Origin: Candidatus Aminicenantota bacterium
GTDB taxonomy: Bacteria; Acidobacteriota; Aminicenantia; Aminicenantales; Aminicenantaceae
Direction of reading: 5' to 3'
Assembly: GCA_004378665.1 (NCBI GenBank)
Contig: SOIA01000398.1
Coordinates: 1 to 9,705, forward strand
Length of the DNA stretch: 9,705 nucleotides
Shown: piece by piece, positions 1 through 7,494 of the stretch
Layout: the number at the start of each line of letters is the position of its first letter
Numbering within the stretch: position 1 is the first letter of the stretch
Notes under the pieces: model-generated
Told to the model about the DNA's origin: nothing
Seen by the model: the letters and a program-made list of their open reading frames with translations, nothing else
Databases searched by the model: none
Position numbers and translations under genes: made by a program

Positions 1-689
1 CGGCTGCTGAATTGTAGCGTTCCGGCATAGAGAGAGCCCGTACCCCTGCTGTATGCTGACTGGTTCCAGATCGCCTCTCCATAGATCCTGACGTTGAGCC
101 TGAGCGACCGGCTCAGCCTGTATTTGATGCCTCCTCCGATCTTCATCAGCCAACCCGTTCGGCTCGGCCCCAGCCGGATTCGGTCCAGGACCAGTTCCCG
201 GTCTCCCCCCAATACGTAGAATCCGGCTCCGACAAAACCATAGGGAAACTGTCTGCGTTCCAGAAAGCGCCTCTGGGCAGCCACTAAAGACACGCTGATG
301 GAGGAGATGCTCCACGGCTGTGTGTTGGGTTCCTCGATATGGTCAATATCCAGGTAAATAATTCCCCCCATCGCATCAGGCAGCCATTCGCTGTACCATT
401 CCAAATGGGAAAAATAGCTGCCTCTCTGGTATTGGTATTCCAGTTTCACGCCTATGTCTTTGTTGAAGAAATACTGGATATTGAGATTCAAGCTATATGT
501 CAGCTGCAGATGTTCTTCGAAGTAGATCTGACCGGGCGCCCAATCGAGTCTCCAATGCCGGGCCGCTTCCTCCGGGCAGAGAGAATACCCTCCTCCGATT
601 CCCAGGATGACCTCTTTTTCTGGGGAGGCCAGGACAAACGCGGGGAGGAAAGCAAGAAGGATGACCGTCCAAAACAGTTTGAGCTTCAT
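1..689 (-). CDS. Secreted outer-membrane beta-barrel protein, 3' end outside window
   Basis: An open frame of 229 codons runs off the left edge without a stop, so the C-terminus is missing. The first residues (MKLKLFWTVILLAFLPAFVLA, then SPEKE) form a typical Sec signal peptide with cleavage expected near residue 21. The mature part alternates polar and hydrophobic residues with many Gly, Tyr and Trp: a GIGGGY strand right after the signal, LNIQYFFNKDIGVKLEYQY near 68-87, YGFVGAGFYV and the paired strands MKIGGGIKYRLSRSLRLNVR. This pattern is typical of small OmpA/OmpW-like barrels; the exact family is not recognisable. An in-frame ATG at 713 would add eight residues, but neither start has a clear Shine-Dalgarno, and 689 gives the better signal peptide. 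It lies about 200 bases after tyrS on the same strand and may have its own promoter, although none is obvious. The exported-barrel call is fairly sure; its function is unknown. Confidence 0.72.
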   Translation of the reverse strand, partial: MKLKLFWTVILLAFLPAFVLASPEKEVILGIGGGYSLCPEEAARHWRLDWAPGQIYFEEHLQLTYSLNLNIQYFFNKDIGVKLEYQYQRGSYFSHLEWYSEWLPDAMGGIIYLDIDHIEEPNTQPWSISSISVSLVAAQRRFLERRQFPYGFVGAGFYVLGGDRELVLDRIRLGPSRTGWLMKIGGGIKYRLSRSLRLNVRIYGEAIWNQSAYSRGTGSLYAGTLQFSS

Positions 690-887
690 CGCTTGTTTCA
701 CTGCAAAAAACATACCATTAAAACTCAGGGTTAGGGGAGAATTTTTCTGTACTGTTTTGTCCTGAAAGGATGACAGATGTCTTTTGGATTGAGCACCCCT
801 CCCGGGTCAGCGGTTTCCGATGTTTATTAATCCCGGCGAATATCTTCAGCGTTCCCTGATGTGATCTGAATGTGATAAGATGAGCCC

Positions 888-2102
888 CTATACTTTCTTC
901 AATCTGTAAAATTTTTTCTTGCCTATTTTCAGGATGGACTCGCTCTGTTTTTTCATGTCTATGTTCAACTGGATATCTTCGATCCTTTGTCCATCCAGGT
1001 ACACCCCGCCCTGACGGATGACTCTTTTGGCTTCGCCTCGGGAGGAGAAGATGTTCTTGTCGACTAATAGATCGACCAGCAGTGTCTTTGCGGGTTTGAC
1101 CGCGATCTCTTCGATCTCCGTGGGGAGTTCCTTGTTCTTGAATACTCTCTCGAATTCTTCTGCGGCTTTCTCCGCCTCCCTCTCTCCCCAGAAATCAGCC
1201 GCTATCGACCGGGCCAGTCGTGATTTGAGGTCTCTGGGGTTGACCCGCCCTTCCTTGGCCTCCTTCTTCCATTTTTCAACCTGGGAGAGAGGTTCATCAG
1301 TGAGGAGCTCGTAGTAACGGAACATCAATGGATCCGAGATGGACATGATTTTTCCGAAAATCTCTCCAGGAGGCTCCGTGATACCCACAGTGTTGTCGAG
1401 CGTCTTGCTCATCTTTTCCACACCATCCAGGCCTTCCAGCAGGGGCATGGTCATGACCACCTGAGGTTCCTGGTTGAATTCCCTCTGGATATCACGCCCG
1501 ACGAGGAGGTTGAATTTCTGGTCGGTCCCCCCCAGCTCCACATCCGCTTCCAGCGCCACGGAATCATAGGCCTGCATGAGCGGGTAGAGGAGTTCATGGG
1601 CGAATATGGGCTGGCCTTTTTTCAGGCGGTTGGAGAAGTCATCCCTCTCCAGGATACGGGCCACCGTGTATTTTGCGGTCAGGTTGATGATGTCAAAACT
1701 CGTCAGCTTTCCCAGCCAGCGGGAATTGAAATCAATGATGGTTTTTTTCCGGTCGAGGATCTTGAATATCTGAATCTTGTACGTTTCGGCGTTTGCGTTG
1801 ATCTCTTCTCGAGTCATCGGCGGGCGAGTGGTCGACCTTCCCGAGGGATCGCCGATCAGCCCTGTAAAATCGCCGATCAGAAAGATCACGTCATGACCCA
1901 TGTCCTGGAAGTGTTTCATCTTGCGCAGGAGCACGGTGTGTCCGACGTGGATGTCCGGAGCAGTCGGGTCAAACCCGGCTTTGACTCTCAACGGCTTTTT
2001 TTCCTTGAGAGAGCGGGTCAGCTTGGCTTTCAGCTCACTTTCCTGGATGATCTCCACGCATCCCCTTTTGAGGTACTCGAACTGTTCTTTGACTGGCTTC
2101 AT
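888..2102 (-). CDS. tyrS: Tyrosyl-tRNA synthetase
   Basis: Cytoplasmic class I aminoacyl-tRNA synthetase that charges tRNA-Tyr with tyrosine using ATP. The 404-residue protein has the HIGH-type motif HVGH at 52-55, the tyrosine-pocket segments YPLMQAYDS (173-181) and GGTDQ (191-195), the second ATP motif KMSKT (230-234), and an S4-type RNA-binding domain from about 342 to the end. The KMSKT form and the length of about 400 fit the TyrZ-like branch of bacterial TyrRS rather than the KFGKT branch. The start is fixed by an in-frame TAA five codons upstream; the Shine-Dalgarno is weak (AGGT). The ATG overlaps the stop of a possible small ORF (2099-2207), suggesting translational coupling to purN. 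A tRNA synthetase at the end of a pur operon is not functionally linked to it and probably shares only transcription. No T-box or other leader is present. Identification is certain. Confidence 0.97.
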   Translation of the reverse strand: MKPVKEQFEYLKRGCVEIIQESELKAKLTRSLKEKKPLRVKAGFDPTAPDIHVGHTVLLRKMKHFQDMGHDVIFLIGDFTGLIGDPSGRSTTRPPMTREEINANAETYKIQIFKILDRKKTIIDFNSRWLGKLTSFDIINLTAKYTVARILERDDFSNRLKKGQPIFAHELLYPLMQAYDSVALEADVELGGTDQKFNLLVGRDIQREFNQEPQVVMTMPLLEGLDGVEKMSKTLDNTVGITEPPGEIFGKIMSISDPLMFRYYELLTDEPLSQVEKWKKEAKEGRVNPRDLKSRLARSIAADFWGEREAEKAAEEFERVFKNKELPTEIEEIAVKPAKTLLVDLLVDKNIFSSRGEAKRVIRQGGVYLDGQRIEDIQLNIDMKKQSESILKIGKKKFYRLKKV

Positions 2103-2207
2103 GGTTCGACCTGTTTATTCAATTTTTCGAGTGCGCCCTTCATTTTTTTCCATTCTTTGATTCTTCTGTCCTCTGTTTTCGCTGTTTTTTTTACCAGGCA
2201 GACTCAT
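2099..2207 (-). CDS. Possible 35-codon coupled small ORF, frame broken at an A8 run
   Basis: An ATG at 2207 overlaps the purN TGA as ATGA. Its literal frame reads MSLPGKKNSEN and ends at TAA (2117-2115) after 30 codons. If one A is removed from the run of eight A on the minus strand (2185-2192), the frame instead reads MSLPGKKTAKTEDRRIKEW, passes through KKMKGALEKLNKQVEP, and stops at a TGA (2101-2099) that overlaps the tyrS ATG as ATGA. The repaired peptide would be 35 residues, basic, and helix-prone in its second half. Having exact ATGA junctions on both sides is hard to dismiss as chance. The break could be a homopolymer sequencing error, transcriptional slippage, or decay of a once-coupled gene. 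There is no recognisable family. The alternative is that this is plain spacer and PurN ends at its normal place. Confidence 0.38.
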
Positions 2208-2839
2208 TTTATGAACGCCCGTCTTCCCCGCACTTCTATCCTACCCTCAAAATAGAGTTTGACCGCTTCCGGGTAGATCTTGTGTTCCTCCTTCAGAATT
2301 TTTTCGCTGAGTGTCTCTTCGGTGTCGTCCTGGAGAACCGGCACGACAGCCTGGAGTATGATCGGGCCCATGTCCACATCAGCGGTGACAAAATGGACGG
2401 TCGCTCCGGAATACTTGACGCCCCACTCCAGGGCTTTCTTCTGGACATGGAGACCCGGGAAGGACGGCAGCAGGGCCGGATGAATATTCATCAGGCAGTG
2501 TTTGAGCTCTTCACAAAAGGACGGGCTTAAAATCCTCATGTATCCTGCCAAGATGACTAGATCCACATCCCTCTTCCGGAGTTCGGCTGTGACCGCTTTT
2601 TCATGATCTTCTCGGGTGGGATAGGCTTTCGGGTCGAGGAAAAGAGTCTCAAGGTTTCGCTCTTTGGCGATCTGGAGTCCGGGTGCGTCTTCTTTGTTGC
2701 TGAAGACCAGAGCGATCTCCGCGTTTATTTTTCCGGCGAGGATGACATCGTGGATGGCCTGAAAGTTAGAGCCTCGGCCAGAAATGAAAACAGCAATTTT
2801 TCCCTTTTTTTTAGGGCTGACAAAAACGTCTTCTGCCAT
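2204..2839 (-). CDS. purN: Phosphoribosylglycinamide formyltransferase (GART)
   Basis: Transfers the formyl group of 10-formyltetrahydrofolate to glycinamide ribonucleotide, giving formyl-GAR, the third step of IMP synthesis. The 211-residue protein has the phosphate loop GRGSN (21-25), the catalytic segment MNIHPALLPSFPG (117-129) with Asn118 and His120, and the third catalytic residue Asp156 in DVDMGP; these correspond to Asn106, His108 and Asp144 of E. coli PurN. The start at 2839 has a good AAGGA 7 bases upstream (2847-2851). It adds about ten residues before the usual family start at KIAVFISGRGS. It follows purL after 80 bases, the largest gap inside the pur block, and its product feeds the PurS/PurQ/PurL reaction. 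The C-terminus (GRIEVRGRRAFIK) is where the family normally ends, so the open reading downstream is not needed for PurN. Confidence 0.97.
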   Translation of the reverse strand: MAEDVFVSPKKKGKIAVFISGRGSNFQAIHDVILAGKINAEIALVFSNKEDAPGLQIAKERNLETLFLDPKAYPTREDHEKAVTAELRKRDVDLVILAGYMRILSPSFCEELKHCLMNIHPALLPSFPGLHVQKKALEWGVKYSGATVHFVTADVDMGPIILQAVVPVLQDDTEETLSEKILKEEHKIYPEAVKLYFEGRIEVRGRRAFIK

Positions 2840-2846
2840 TTGTGTT

Positions 2847-2851
2847 TCCTT
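2847..2851 (-). promoter_or_regulatory. Ribosome binding site of purN
   Basis: AAGGA on the minus strand, 7 bases before the ATG at 2839. It supports that start over a later in-frame one, even though the family usually begins about ten residues further in. Confidence 0.6.
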
Positions 2852-2882
2852 GTTCAGGATTTAAAACAATGCTCAGAGTCCT

Positions 2883-2910
2883 ATTTTATTCAAAAAATCG
2901 CGGAAATCAA
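2883..2910 (-). promoter_or_regulatory. Weak candidate internal promoter before purN
   Basis: In the 80-base spacer between purL and purN the minus strand reads TTGATT (2905-2910), 16 bp, then TAAAAT (2883-2888). Both boxes resemble sigma-70 elements and the spacer is acceptable. The stretch is AT-rich, so a chance match is quite possible. If real, it would let purN, tyrS and the barrel gene be expressed apart from the purine genes, which would make sense for an essential tyrS. Confidence 0.25.
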
Positions 2911-2919
2911 TGATACATT

Positions 2920-5127
2920 TCACTTGATGGCGAAGATTTCAGGGATTGCGTTCCTCCAGGCTTTTAATGCTTCGTCCACGGGAACATCGATGAGTTTTTT
3001 ATCTCCGTGGCTGATGATGATCCTCTCTCCTCCGGTCTTCCCGATAACCGCCGCTTTCACTTTTCTGTCTTTGGCCAGGTCAAGGATTTTCTGATGGTTT
3101 TGGCCCTTTGAAGTGATGACAATTCTGGACTGTGTTTCTCCAAACAGGACTGCATCCGCGCGTATCTCATCCCGGAGGTTCGCGTTCAGACCGGTTTTCT
3201 CCCTGCTCAGGAAGGACGATTCTGCAAGGCACGTAGCCAGGCCGCCTTCGGAGACATCGTGTGCAGACTCGATGAGCTCAAGGGAAATGATCTCCAGACA
3301 AAATTCCTGGATTCGCTTTTCTTCTTCCAGGTCGATCTGCGGAGGGATTCCCTTTTCCTTCTGGTGAATCGTTTTGACATACTCGGAAGCCCCCAGCTCG
3401 TCCTTGTTCTCTCCGAGCAGGATCAGGATATTTCCCTCCTCCTTAAAACCTGGCCCGGTTATCAGTTTTACGTCATCCACCATGCCGACTATTCCAAGCA
3501 CAGGAGTGGGGTGGATCGAGATGCCTTCCGTGTCGTTGTAGAAGCTGACGTTGCCTCCAGTGACGGGGATGTCGAAGGCTCGGCAGCCTTCGGCGATTCC
3601 GTGTATGGTTTCTTGGAACTGCCACATGATTTCCGGCTTCTCCGGATTGCCAAAGTTCAGACAATTGGTCACTCCGATGGGACGAGCTCCGACGCAGGCC
3701 AGGTTCCGGCAGGCCTCGGCCACAGCGATTTTCCCTCCGGTTTTGGGATCCAGATAGGTATACAGAGAGCTGCCATCCAGAGTGACTGCCAGCGCCTTAT
3801 TCGTGTCTTTGATCCTGATCACAGAGGCATCGGCTCCGGGAAGGAAAGCGGTGTTGACCTGGACCATGTGGTCGTACTGGCGGCGGACCCATTCCTTTTC
3901 GGCAATGGTCGGCGAAGAGAGAAGTTTGAGAAAAGCTTGGTTGAAGTTTTCCGGCTGTGGCAGAGGTTCCAGTTGGGTCGCTGATTCGAGGTAAGAGGGG
4001 ATCTTGCTCTCCCTCTCGTAGACAGGACAGAGGTCGATGACGGCGTTGACGGGAATGTCCACGACTGTCTTCCCGCCGAATTCCACCTTGAGCCTTTCTC
4101 CTTCGGTCACCTGCCCGATGATCACGGCGTCCAAATCCCAATTGGAAAAGATCTCCTGGACTTCCTTGACCTTGTCTTTCTTCGCTACGATGAGCATTCT
4201 TTCCTGTGATTCGGAAAGCATCATCTCGTATGGTGTCATGCCTTCTTCCCTCTGAGGCACACGATCGAGGTCGATCTCGATGCCTGTGCCTGATTTGGAG
4301 GCCATTTCTGTGGTCGAGCAGGTCAGGCCTGCCGCACCCATATCCTGGATTCCGACGATCAGGTCTTTGGCCATGACTTCCAGGCAGGCTTCGAGCAGAA
4401 GTTTTTCCATGAATGGGTCTCCGACCTGAACATTCGGCCTCTTGTGTTCAAGGTCCTTGCCGAATTCGGCCGAAGCCATGGTTGCGCCGTGAATGCCGTC
4501 TCTTCCGGTTTTGGCCCCGACATAGAGCACCAGGTTTCCTATCCCCTCAGCTTTGGCATAGAAGACCCTGTCTTTTTTAACGATTCCCAGGGCGAACACG
4601 TTCACAAGAGGGTTGAGGGAATAACAGTCGTTGAAATAGACATCCCCTCCGACAGTGGGAATCCCGATGGAGTTTCCATAACCGGATATGCCCGCGACCA
4701 CGCCTTCCATGACGGACTTGTTTTTTGCGGAGGAGAGCGGACCGAAACGCAGGGAATCCTGGAGGACTATGGGCCTGGCTCCCATGGTGAAGATGTCTCT
4801 GAGGATGCCTCCGACTCCAGTCGCCGCACCCTGATAAGGCTCGATAAAGGAGGGATGGTTGTGGGATTCGATCTTGAATACGGCCGCCAGACCATCGCCG
4901 ATGTCGATGATCCCCGCATTCTCACCCGGTCCCTGGATGACATTTTTGCCCTTCACGGGCAGGTGTCTCAGGTGGACTTTTGAGCTCTTGTAACTGCAGT
5001 GCTCAGACCACATCAGAGAGAAGATCCCGAGTTCCGTGATGTTGGGTTCTTTCCCGATGAGCTCGACGATTTTCTCGTACTCATCCAAAGTGAGGTTATG
5101 CTCTTCCAGAATCTTGCGGTCAATCAT
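2920..5127 (-). CDS. purL: FGAM synthase large subunit PurL (small, PurS/PurQ-dependent type)
   Basis: Catalytic subunit of phosphoribosylformylglycinamidine synthase: ATP-dependent conversion of FGAR to FGAM using ammonia delivered by PurQ. At 735 residues it is the short form lacking the N-terminal PurS-like and C-terminal glutaminase domains of the approximately 1300-residue enzyme. Visible motifs are LMWSEHCSYKSSK (38-50, with His43), the ATP-site ESHNHPS (87-93) followed by GAATGVGG, VGGDVYFN (159-166), GRDGIHGATMASAEF (208-222), and in the second half RRQYDHMV (415-422), GVTNCLNFGNPEKPE (485-499), PVTGGNVSFYND (521-532), AHDVSEGGLA (622-631) and FGETQSR (662-668). Two AIRS-like halves are therefore complete. 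It lies 33 bases after purQ. Its nearest Shine-Dalgarno candidate, GGAG, is 13 bases away, so translation may depend on ribosomes arriving from purQ. Identification is certain. Confidence 0.98.
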   Translation of the reverse strand: MIDRKILEEHNLTLDEYEKIVELIGKEPNITELGIFSLMWSEHCSYKSSKVHLRHLPVKGKNVIQGPGENAGIIDIGDGLAAVFKIESHNHPSFIEPYQGAATGVGGILRDIFTMGARPIVLQDSLRFGPLSSAKNKSVMEGVVAGISGYGNSIGIPTVGGDVYFNDCYSLNPLVNVFALGIVKKDRVFYAKAEGIGNLVLYVGAKTGRDGIHGATMASAEFGKDLEHKRPNVQVGDPFMEKLLLEACLEVMAKDLIVGIQDMGAAGLTCSTTEMASKSGTGIEIDLDRVPQREEGMTPYEMMLSESQERMLIVAKKDKVKEVQEIFSNWDLDAVIIGQVTEGERLKVEFGGKTVVDIPVNAVIDLCPVYERESKIPSYLESATQLEPLPQPENFNQAFLKLLSSPTIAEKEWVRRQYDHMVQVNTAFLPGADASVIRIKDTNKALAVTLDGSSLYTYLDPKTGGKIAVAEACRNLACVGARPIGVTNCLNFGNPEKPEIMWQFQETIHGIAEGCRAFDIPVTGGNVSFYNDTEGISIHPTPVLGIVGMVDDVKLITGPGFKEEGNILILLGENKDELGASEYVKTIHQKEKGIPPQIDLEEEKRIQEFCLEIISLELIESAHDVSEGGLATCLAESSFLSREKTGLNANLRDEIRADAVLFGETQSRIVITSKGQNHQKILDLAKDRKVKAAVIGKTGGERIIISHGDKKLIDVPVDEALKAWRNAIPEIFAIK

Positions 5128-5160
5128 TTCGCTTCACACACTCCAGGCTGTCCGCTGCGG

Positions 5161-5850
5161 TTAGCCTTTCCATTTGATCATGGATTCGAATATGATCCGG
5201 CCGTCCTCGCTCCCGAGGAGCGTTTCTGATGCTCTTTCCGGATGGGGCATCATGCCCATGACGTTGCCCGCTTTATTGATCAGGCCGGCGATGCTCTCAA
5301 GAGAGCCGTTGACGTTAGCGTCTTCGCTGAGCTGCCCCTGGTCATCTGAATACCGGAGGACGATCTGGTTGTTGGTCTTTATCTCTTGAATGGTGTCAGG
5401 GGGCGAGAAGAAATTCCCGTCGTAATGGGCGATGGGGATTCTCAAAACCTGACCTTTTTTCGCCCTGCTGGTGAAGGGAGTCGTCTCGTTTTCCACCCGG
5501 AGATGGACAAACTGGCAGAGGAATTTCAGGTTTTTATTCCTGAGCATGGCTCCCGGAAGCAGCTCCAGTTCCAGGAGAACCTGGAAACCGTTGCAGATTC
5601 CGAGAACCAGGCCTCCTTTGAGCGCAAATTCCTTGATTTCCTGCATCAGAGGAGAGAAAGCGGCAATAGAACCCGATCTCAAATAGTCACCGTAGGAAAA
5701 GCCTCCGGGGAGGATGACACAGTCCACGTTTTTCAAATTGTGTTCTTTGTGCCAGAGGAATATCGCTTTCTGCTGGAGTACGTCCTTGAGGGCATAGAGA
5801 GTGTCATAATCACAGTTGGAACCTGGAAAAATTACGACTCCAAATTTCAA
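5161..5850 (-). CDS. purQ: FGAM synthase glutaminase subunit PurQ (TTG start)
   Basis: Class I glutamine amidotransferase that hydrolyses glutamine and passes ammonia to PurL. The 229-residue protein shows the triad: nucleophile Cys86 in GICNGFQ (84-90), with His203 and Glu205 in MMPHPER. It also has the PurQ-specific segments PGSNCDYDT (9-17) and GGFSYGDYLRSGSIA (49-63). The start is TTG at 5850: family members begin exactly here with MKFGVVxFPGSNCD, and AGGA lies 9 bases upstream (5860-5863). The nearest ATG (5860) is out of frame, overlaps the Shine-Dalgarno, and opens only a 16-codon frame. The leader carries a tight GC-rich hairpin (5865-5881). A TTG start next to a hairpin could hold PurQ below PurL, but this is inference. 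Confidence 0.97.
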   Translation of the reverse strand: MKFGVVIFPGSNCDYDTLYALKDVLQQKAIFLWHKEHNLKNVDCVILPGGFSYGDYLRSGSIAAFSPLMQEIKEFALKGGLVLGICNGFQVLLELELLPGAMLRNKNLKFLCQFVHLRVENETTPFTSRAKKGQVLRIPIAHYDGNFFSPPDTIQEIKTNNQIVLRYSDDQGQLSEDANVNGSLESIAGLINKAGNVMGMMPHPERASETLLGSEDGRIIFESMIKWKG

Positions 5851-5859
5851 TTTTACTCA

Positions 5860-5863
5860 TCCT
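5860..5863 (-). promoter_or_regulatory. Ribosome binding site deciding the purQ TTG start
   Basis: AGGA on the minus strand with a 9-base spacer to the TTG at 5850. It runs into an out-of-frame ATG (AGGATG), which therefore has no proper site of its own. Both points favour TTG initiation for purQ. Confidence 0.6.
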
Positions 5864-5864
5864 A

Positions 5865-5881
5865 AGGGGAGGAACTCCCCT
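5865..5881. repeat. Perfect 7-bp hairpin between purS and purQ
   Basis: AGGGGAG, loop GAA, CTCCCCT on the plus strand: a perfect 7-bp stem with a 3-base loop. In the operon (minus) transcript it sits directly before the purQ Shine-Dalgarno and is not followed by a U run, so it is not an intrinsic terminator in that direction. On the plus strand a T-rich stretch follows (TGTTTTTG), but no plus-strand gene ends here. It could shield RNA ends, influence purQ translation, or be an incidental structure. Confidence 0.6.
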
Positions 5882-5890
5882 GTTTTTGAT

Positions 5891-6139
5891 TTAATCTTTT
5901 TCTAAAATCTGCCAGGAGAACTTCTCGATGATAGGGTTGGCCAGGACCTTATCCGATATTTCTGGAACGACTCTTTCCGCATCTTCTTCAGAAATGCCTT
6001 CGAGTTCAATCTCGAATACTTTGCCCTGTCTAACATCCTTTATGGAATCGTAGCCCAGGGTGTGGAGGGCGTTCTTGACGGTCTGACCTTGAGGATCGAG
6101 GACGCTGTCCTTGAGCGAGACCAGGATCCTAACTTTCAT
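5891..6139 (-). CDS. purS: FGAM synthase small subunit PurS
   Basis: Small structural subunit that bridges PurQ and PurL in the three-subunit FGAM synthase. The 82-residue product beginning MKVRILVSLKDSVLDPQG matches the usual PurS length (about 80-85) and start. It contains the conserved Gly-Tyr segment LHTLGYDSIKDVRQGKVFEIELEG (26-49) and a C-terminal region with LANPIIEKF. The frame is open for ten more codons upstream, but that extension lies inside purB and does not resemble the family. The chosen ATG has AAGGTG seven bases upstream (6147-6152). The gene overlaps the purB stop by 11 bases (GATGAAAGTTAG), so the two are probably translationally coupled. Presence of PurS agrees with the short form of PurL downstream. 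Confidence 0.95.
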   Translation of the reverse strand: MKVRILVSLKDSVLDPQGQTVKNALHTLGYDSIKDVRQGKVFEIELEGISEEDAERVVPEISDKVLANPIIEKFSWQILEKD

Positions 6140-7430
6140 CGCCCAGCACCTTCTCGAAGATGTAGTCAATTTGACTCAAGTACGGCTCGAGGGAAAAACA
6201 GGCGTCAATCTCCTTCTCTGACAGGATTTTTCCGATCTCTTGATCAGACTGGATGAGCTCTTTGAAGTCCCGGCTTTCATTCCATGCTTTGAGGCTGTTT
6301 TTCTGGACGAGTTGGTAGGCCTGTTCGCGCGTGACGTCTTTTTTCATCAGAGCCAGGAGCACACTCTGAGAGAAGATCAGACCACGGGTGAGGTTGACGT
6401 TCTCTTCCATCCTGTCCGTGTTGACTTTCCAGTTTTTGATGATATCCGTTGTTTCAGCCAGGATGAAGTCTGTGAGGATAAAGGAATCCGGGAAGATGAT
6501 CCTTTCGGTCGAGGAGTGGGAAATATCCCGTTCGTGCCAGAGGCAGATATTCTCCATCGCGGCCAGGAGGTTGGTCCTTATGACCCGGGCCAAACCAGAG
6601 ATTCTCTCTGCACGCACCGGGTTTTTCTTGTGCGGCATGGACGATGATCCTTTCTGGCCTTTGGTGAAGGATTCTTCCAGTTCGAGGACTTCGGTTTTCT
6701 GGTGGTGACGCAGTTCCACCGCGAATTTGTCCAGGGATGCGGCGAGAAGGGCCAACACAAAGAGCACTTCGGCATGCCTGTCGCGCTGCAGGACCTGAGT
6801 GGAAACCTTTGCGGGCTTGAGCCCGAGTTTTTTGAGGGCGTAGACTTCGATCTTCGGATCGAGGTGGATATAGGTTCCCACAGAGCCCGAGATCCTCCCG
6901 TAGCCGATGACTTCCAACGCGTTCTGGATCCGATGGAGATGGCGTTTCACCTCCTCATACCAGACCAGGAGTTTTACCCCGAAGGTGATGGGTTCGGCAT
7001 GAACTCCATGAGTCCGTCCGACCATCACGGTTTTTTTGTACTGAAGAGCCTGTTCCTTGAGAGTTTCCTTGAGTGGATGCAGGTCCTTCTGGACTTTTTC
7101 CAGAGCTTCCCGGATCAGGAGTGAAAGAGATGTGTCGACGACATCGTAGGAGGTCAATCCCAGGTGGATGAAGCGAGAGTCCTCTCCCACTTTTTCGGCC
7201 ACAGAAGTGAGGAAGGCGATCACGTCGTGTTTAACGACTTTTTCGATCTCTTCGATCTTCTTGACGGAAAAACCGGCTTTTTCCTTGATCTTTTGGAGGG
7301 ACTGTGGAGGGATTTCGCCTGCCTCTGCCCAGGCCTCACACACCGCTAACTCGACATCCAGCCATTTTCTGTATTTGTTCTCTTCGGTCCAGATAGCCCC
7401 CATTTCCGGGCGTGTGTACCGTTCTATCAT
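6129..7430 (-). CDS. purB: Adenylosuccinate lyase
   Basis: Homotetrameric lyase of the fumarase/aspartase superfamily. It removes fumarate from SAICAR to give AICAR and from adenylosuccinate to give AMP. The 433-residue protein has the superfamily signature GSSSMPHKKNP (261-271) with the catalytic flexible-loop serine, plus FIHLGLTSYDVVDT (87-100) and GRTHGVHAEP (138-147). His68, His89 and His141 fall at the positions known to be essential in B. subtilis PurB. The start at 7430 has GAGGA nine bases upstream (7440-7444) and lies about 20 bases after the expected transcription start of a strong promoter. As first gene of the operon its expression sets that of the downstream pur genes. Its end overlaps purS by 11 bases. 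Identification is certain. Confidence 0.98.
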   Translation of the reverse strand: MIERYTRPEMGAIWTEENKYRKWLDVELAVCEAWAEAGEIPPQSLQKIKEKAGFSVKKIEEIEKVVKHDVIAFLTSVAEKVGEDSRFIHLGLTSYDVVDTSLSLLIREALEKVQKDLHPLKETLKEQALQYKKTVMVGRTHGVHAEPITFGVKLLVWYEEVKRHLHRIQNALEVIGYGRISGSVGTYIHLDPKIEVYALKKLGLKPAKVSTQVLQRDRHAEVLFVLALLAASLDKFAVELRHHQKTEVLELEESFTKGQKGSSSMPHKKNPVRAERISGLARVIRTNLLAAMENICLWHERDISHSSTERIIFPDSFILTDFILAETTDIIKNWKVNTDRMEENVNLTRGLIFSQSVLLALMKKDVTREQAYQLVQKNSLKAWNESRDFKELIQSDQEIGKILSEKEIDACFSLEPYLSQIDYIFEKVLGDES

Positions 7431-7439
7431 GGACGTTCT

Positions 7440-7444
7440 TCCTC
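7440..7444 (-). promoter_or_regulatory. Ribosome binding site of purB
   Basis: GAGGA on the minus strand with a 9-base spacer to the ATG at 7430. It lies within the very short leader that follows the operon promoter. Confidence 0.6.
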
Positions 7445-7456
7445 AGAGGAGGACAA

Positions 7457-7485
7457 ATCATAACAGCTGCCCTTTTTCTTGTCAA
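7457..7485 (-). promoter_or_regulatory. Sigma-70 promoter of the purB operon
   Basis: On the minus strand, perfect TTGACA (7480-7485), a 17-bp spacer, and TATGAT (7457-7462, five of six consensus bases). Transcription should begin near 7450, leaving a leader of about 20 nt before purB. This excludes a purine riboswitch or attenuator, so any control would have to come from a protein acting at the promoter. No PurR-type palindrome was seen over it. Confidence 0.75.
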
Positions 7486-7494
7486 TTTATTTCA

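Noticed and set aside
339..734. 131-codon plus-strand open frame
   Set aside because: It lies opposite the secreted barrel gene, which has a signal peptide and barrel-like strands; the plus-strand product has no recognisable features.
795..808. Possible terminator stem ACCC...GGGT downstream of tyrS
   Set aside because: The stem is only four base pairs and no U run follows on the minus strand.
860..876. Two TGTGAT direct repeats one helical turn apart after tyrS
   Set aside because: Short, direct rather than inverted, and not attached to a visible promoter, so chance is the simplest explanation.
5811..5860. 16-codon frame starting at the ATG at 5860
   Set aside because: The ATG overlaps the purQ Shine-Dalgarno and has no site of its own, and the peptide mostly overlaps purQ out of frame.
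5891..6169. PurS with ten extra N-terminal residues
   Set aside because: The extension sits within purB and is unlike the family; the ATG at 6139 has a good ribosome binding site and the canonical MKVRILV start.
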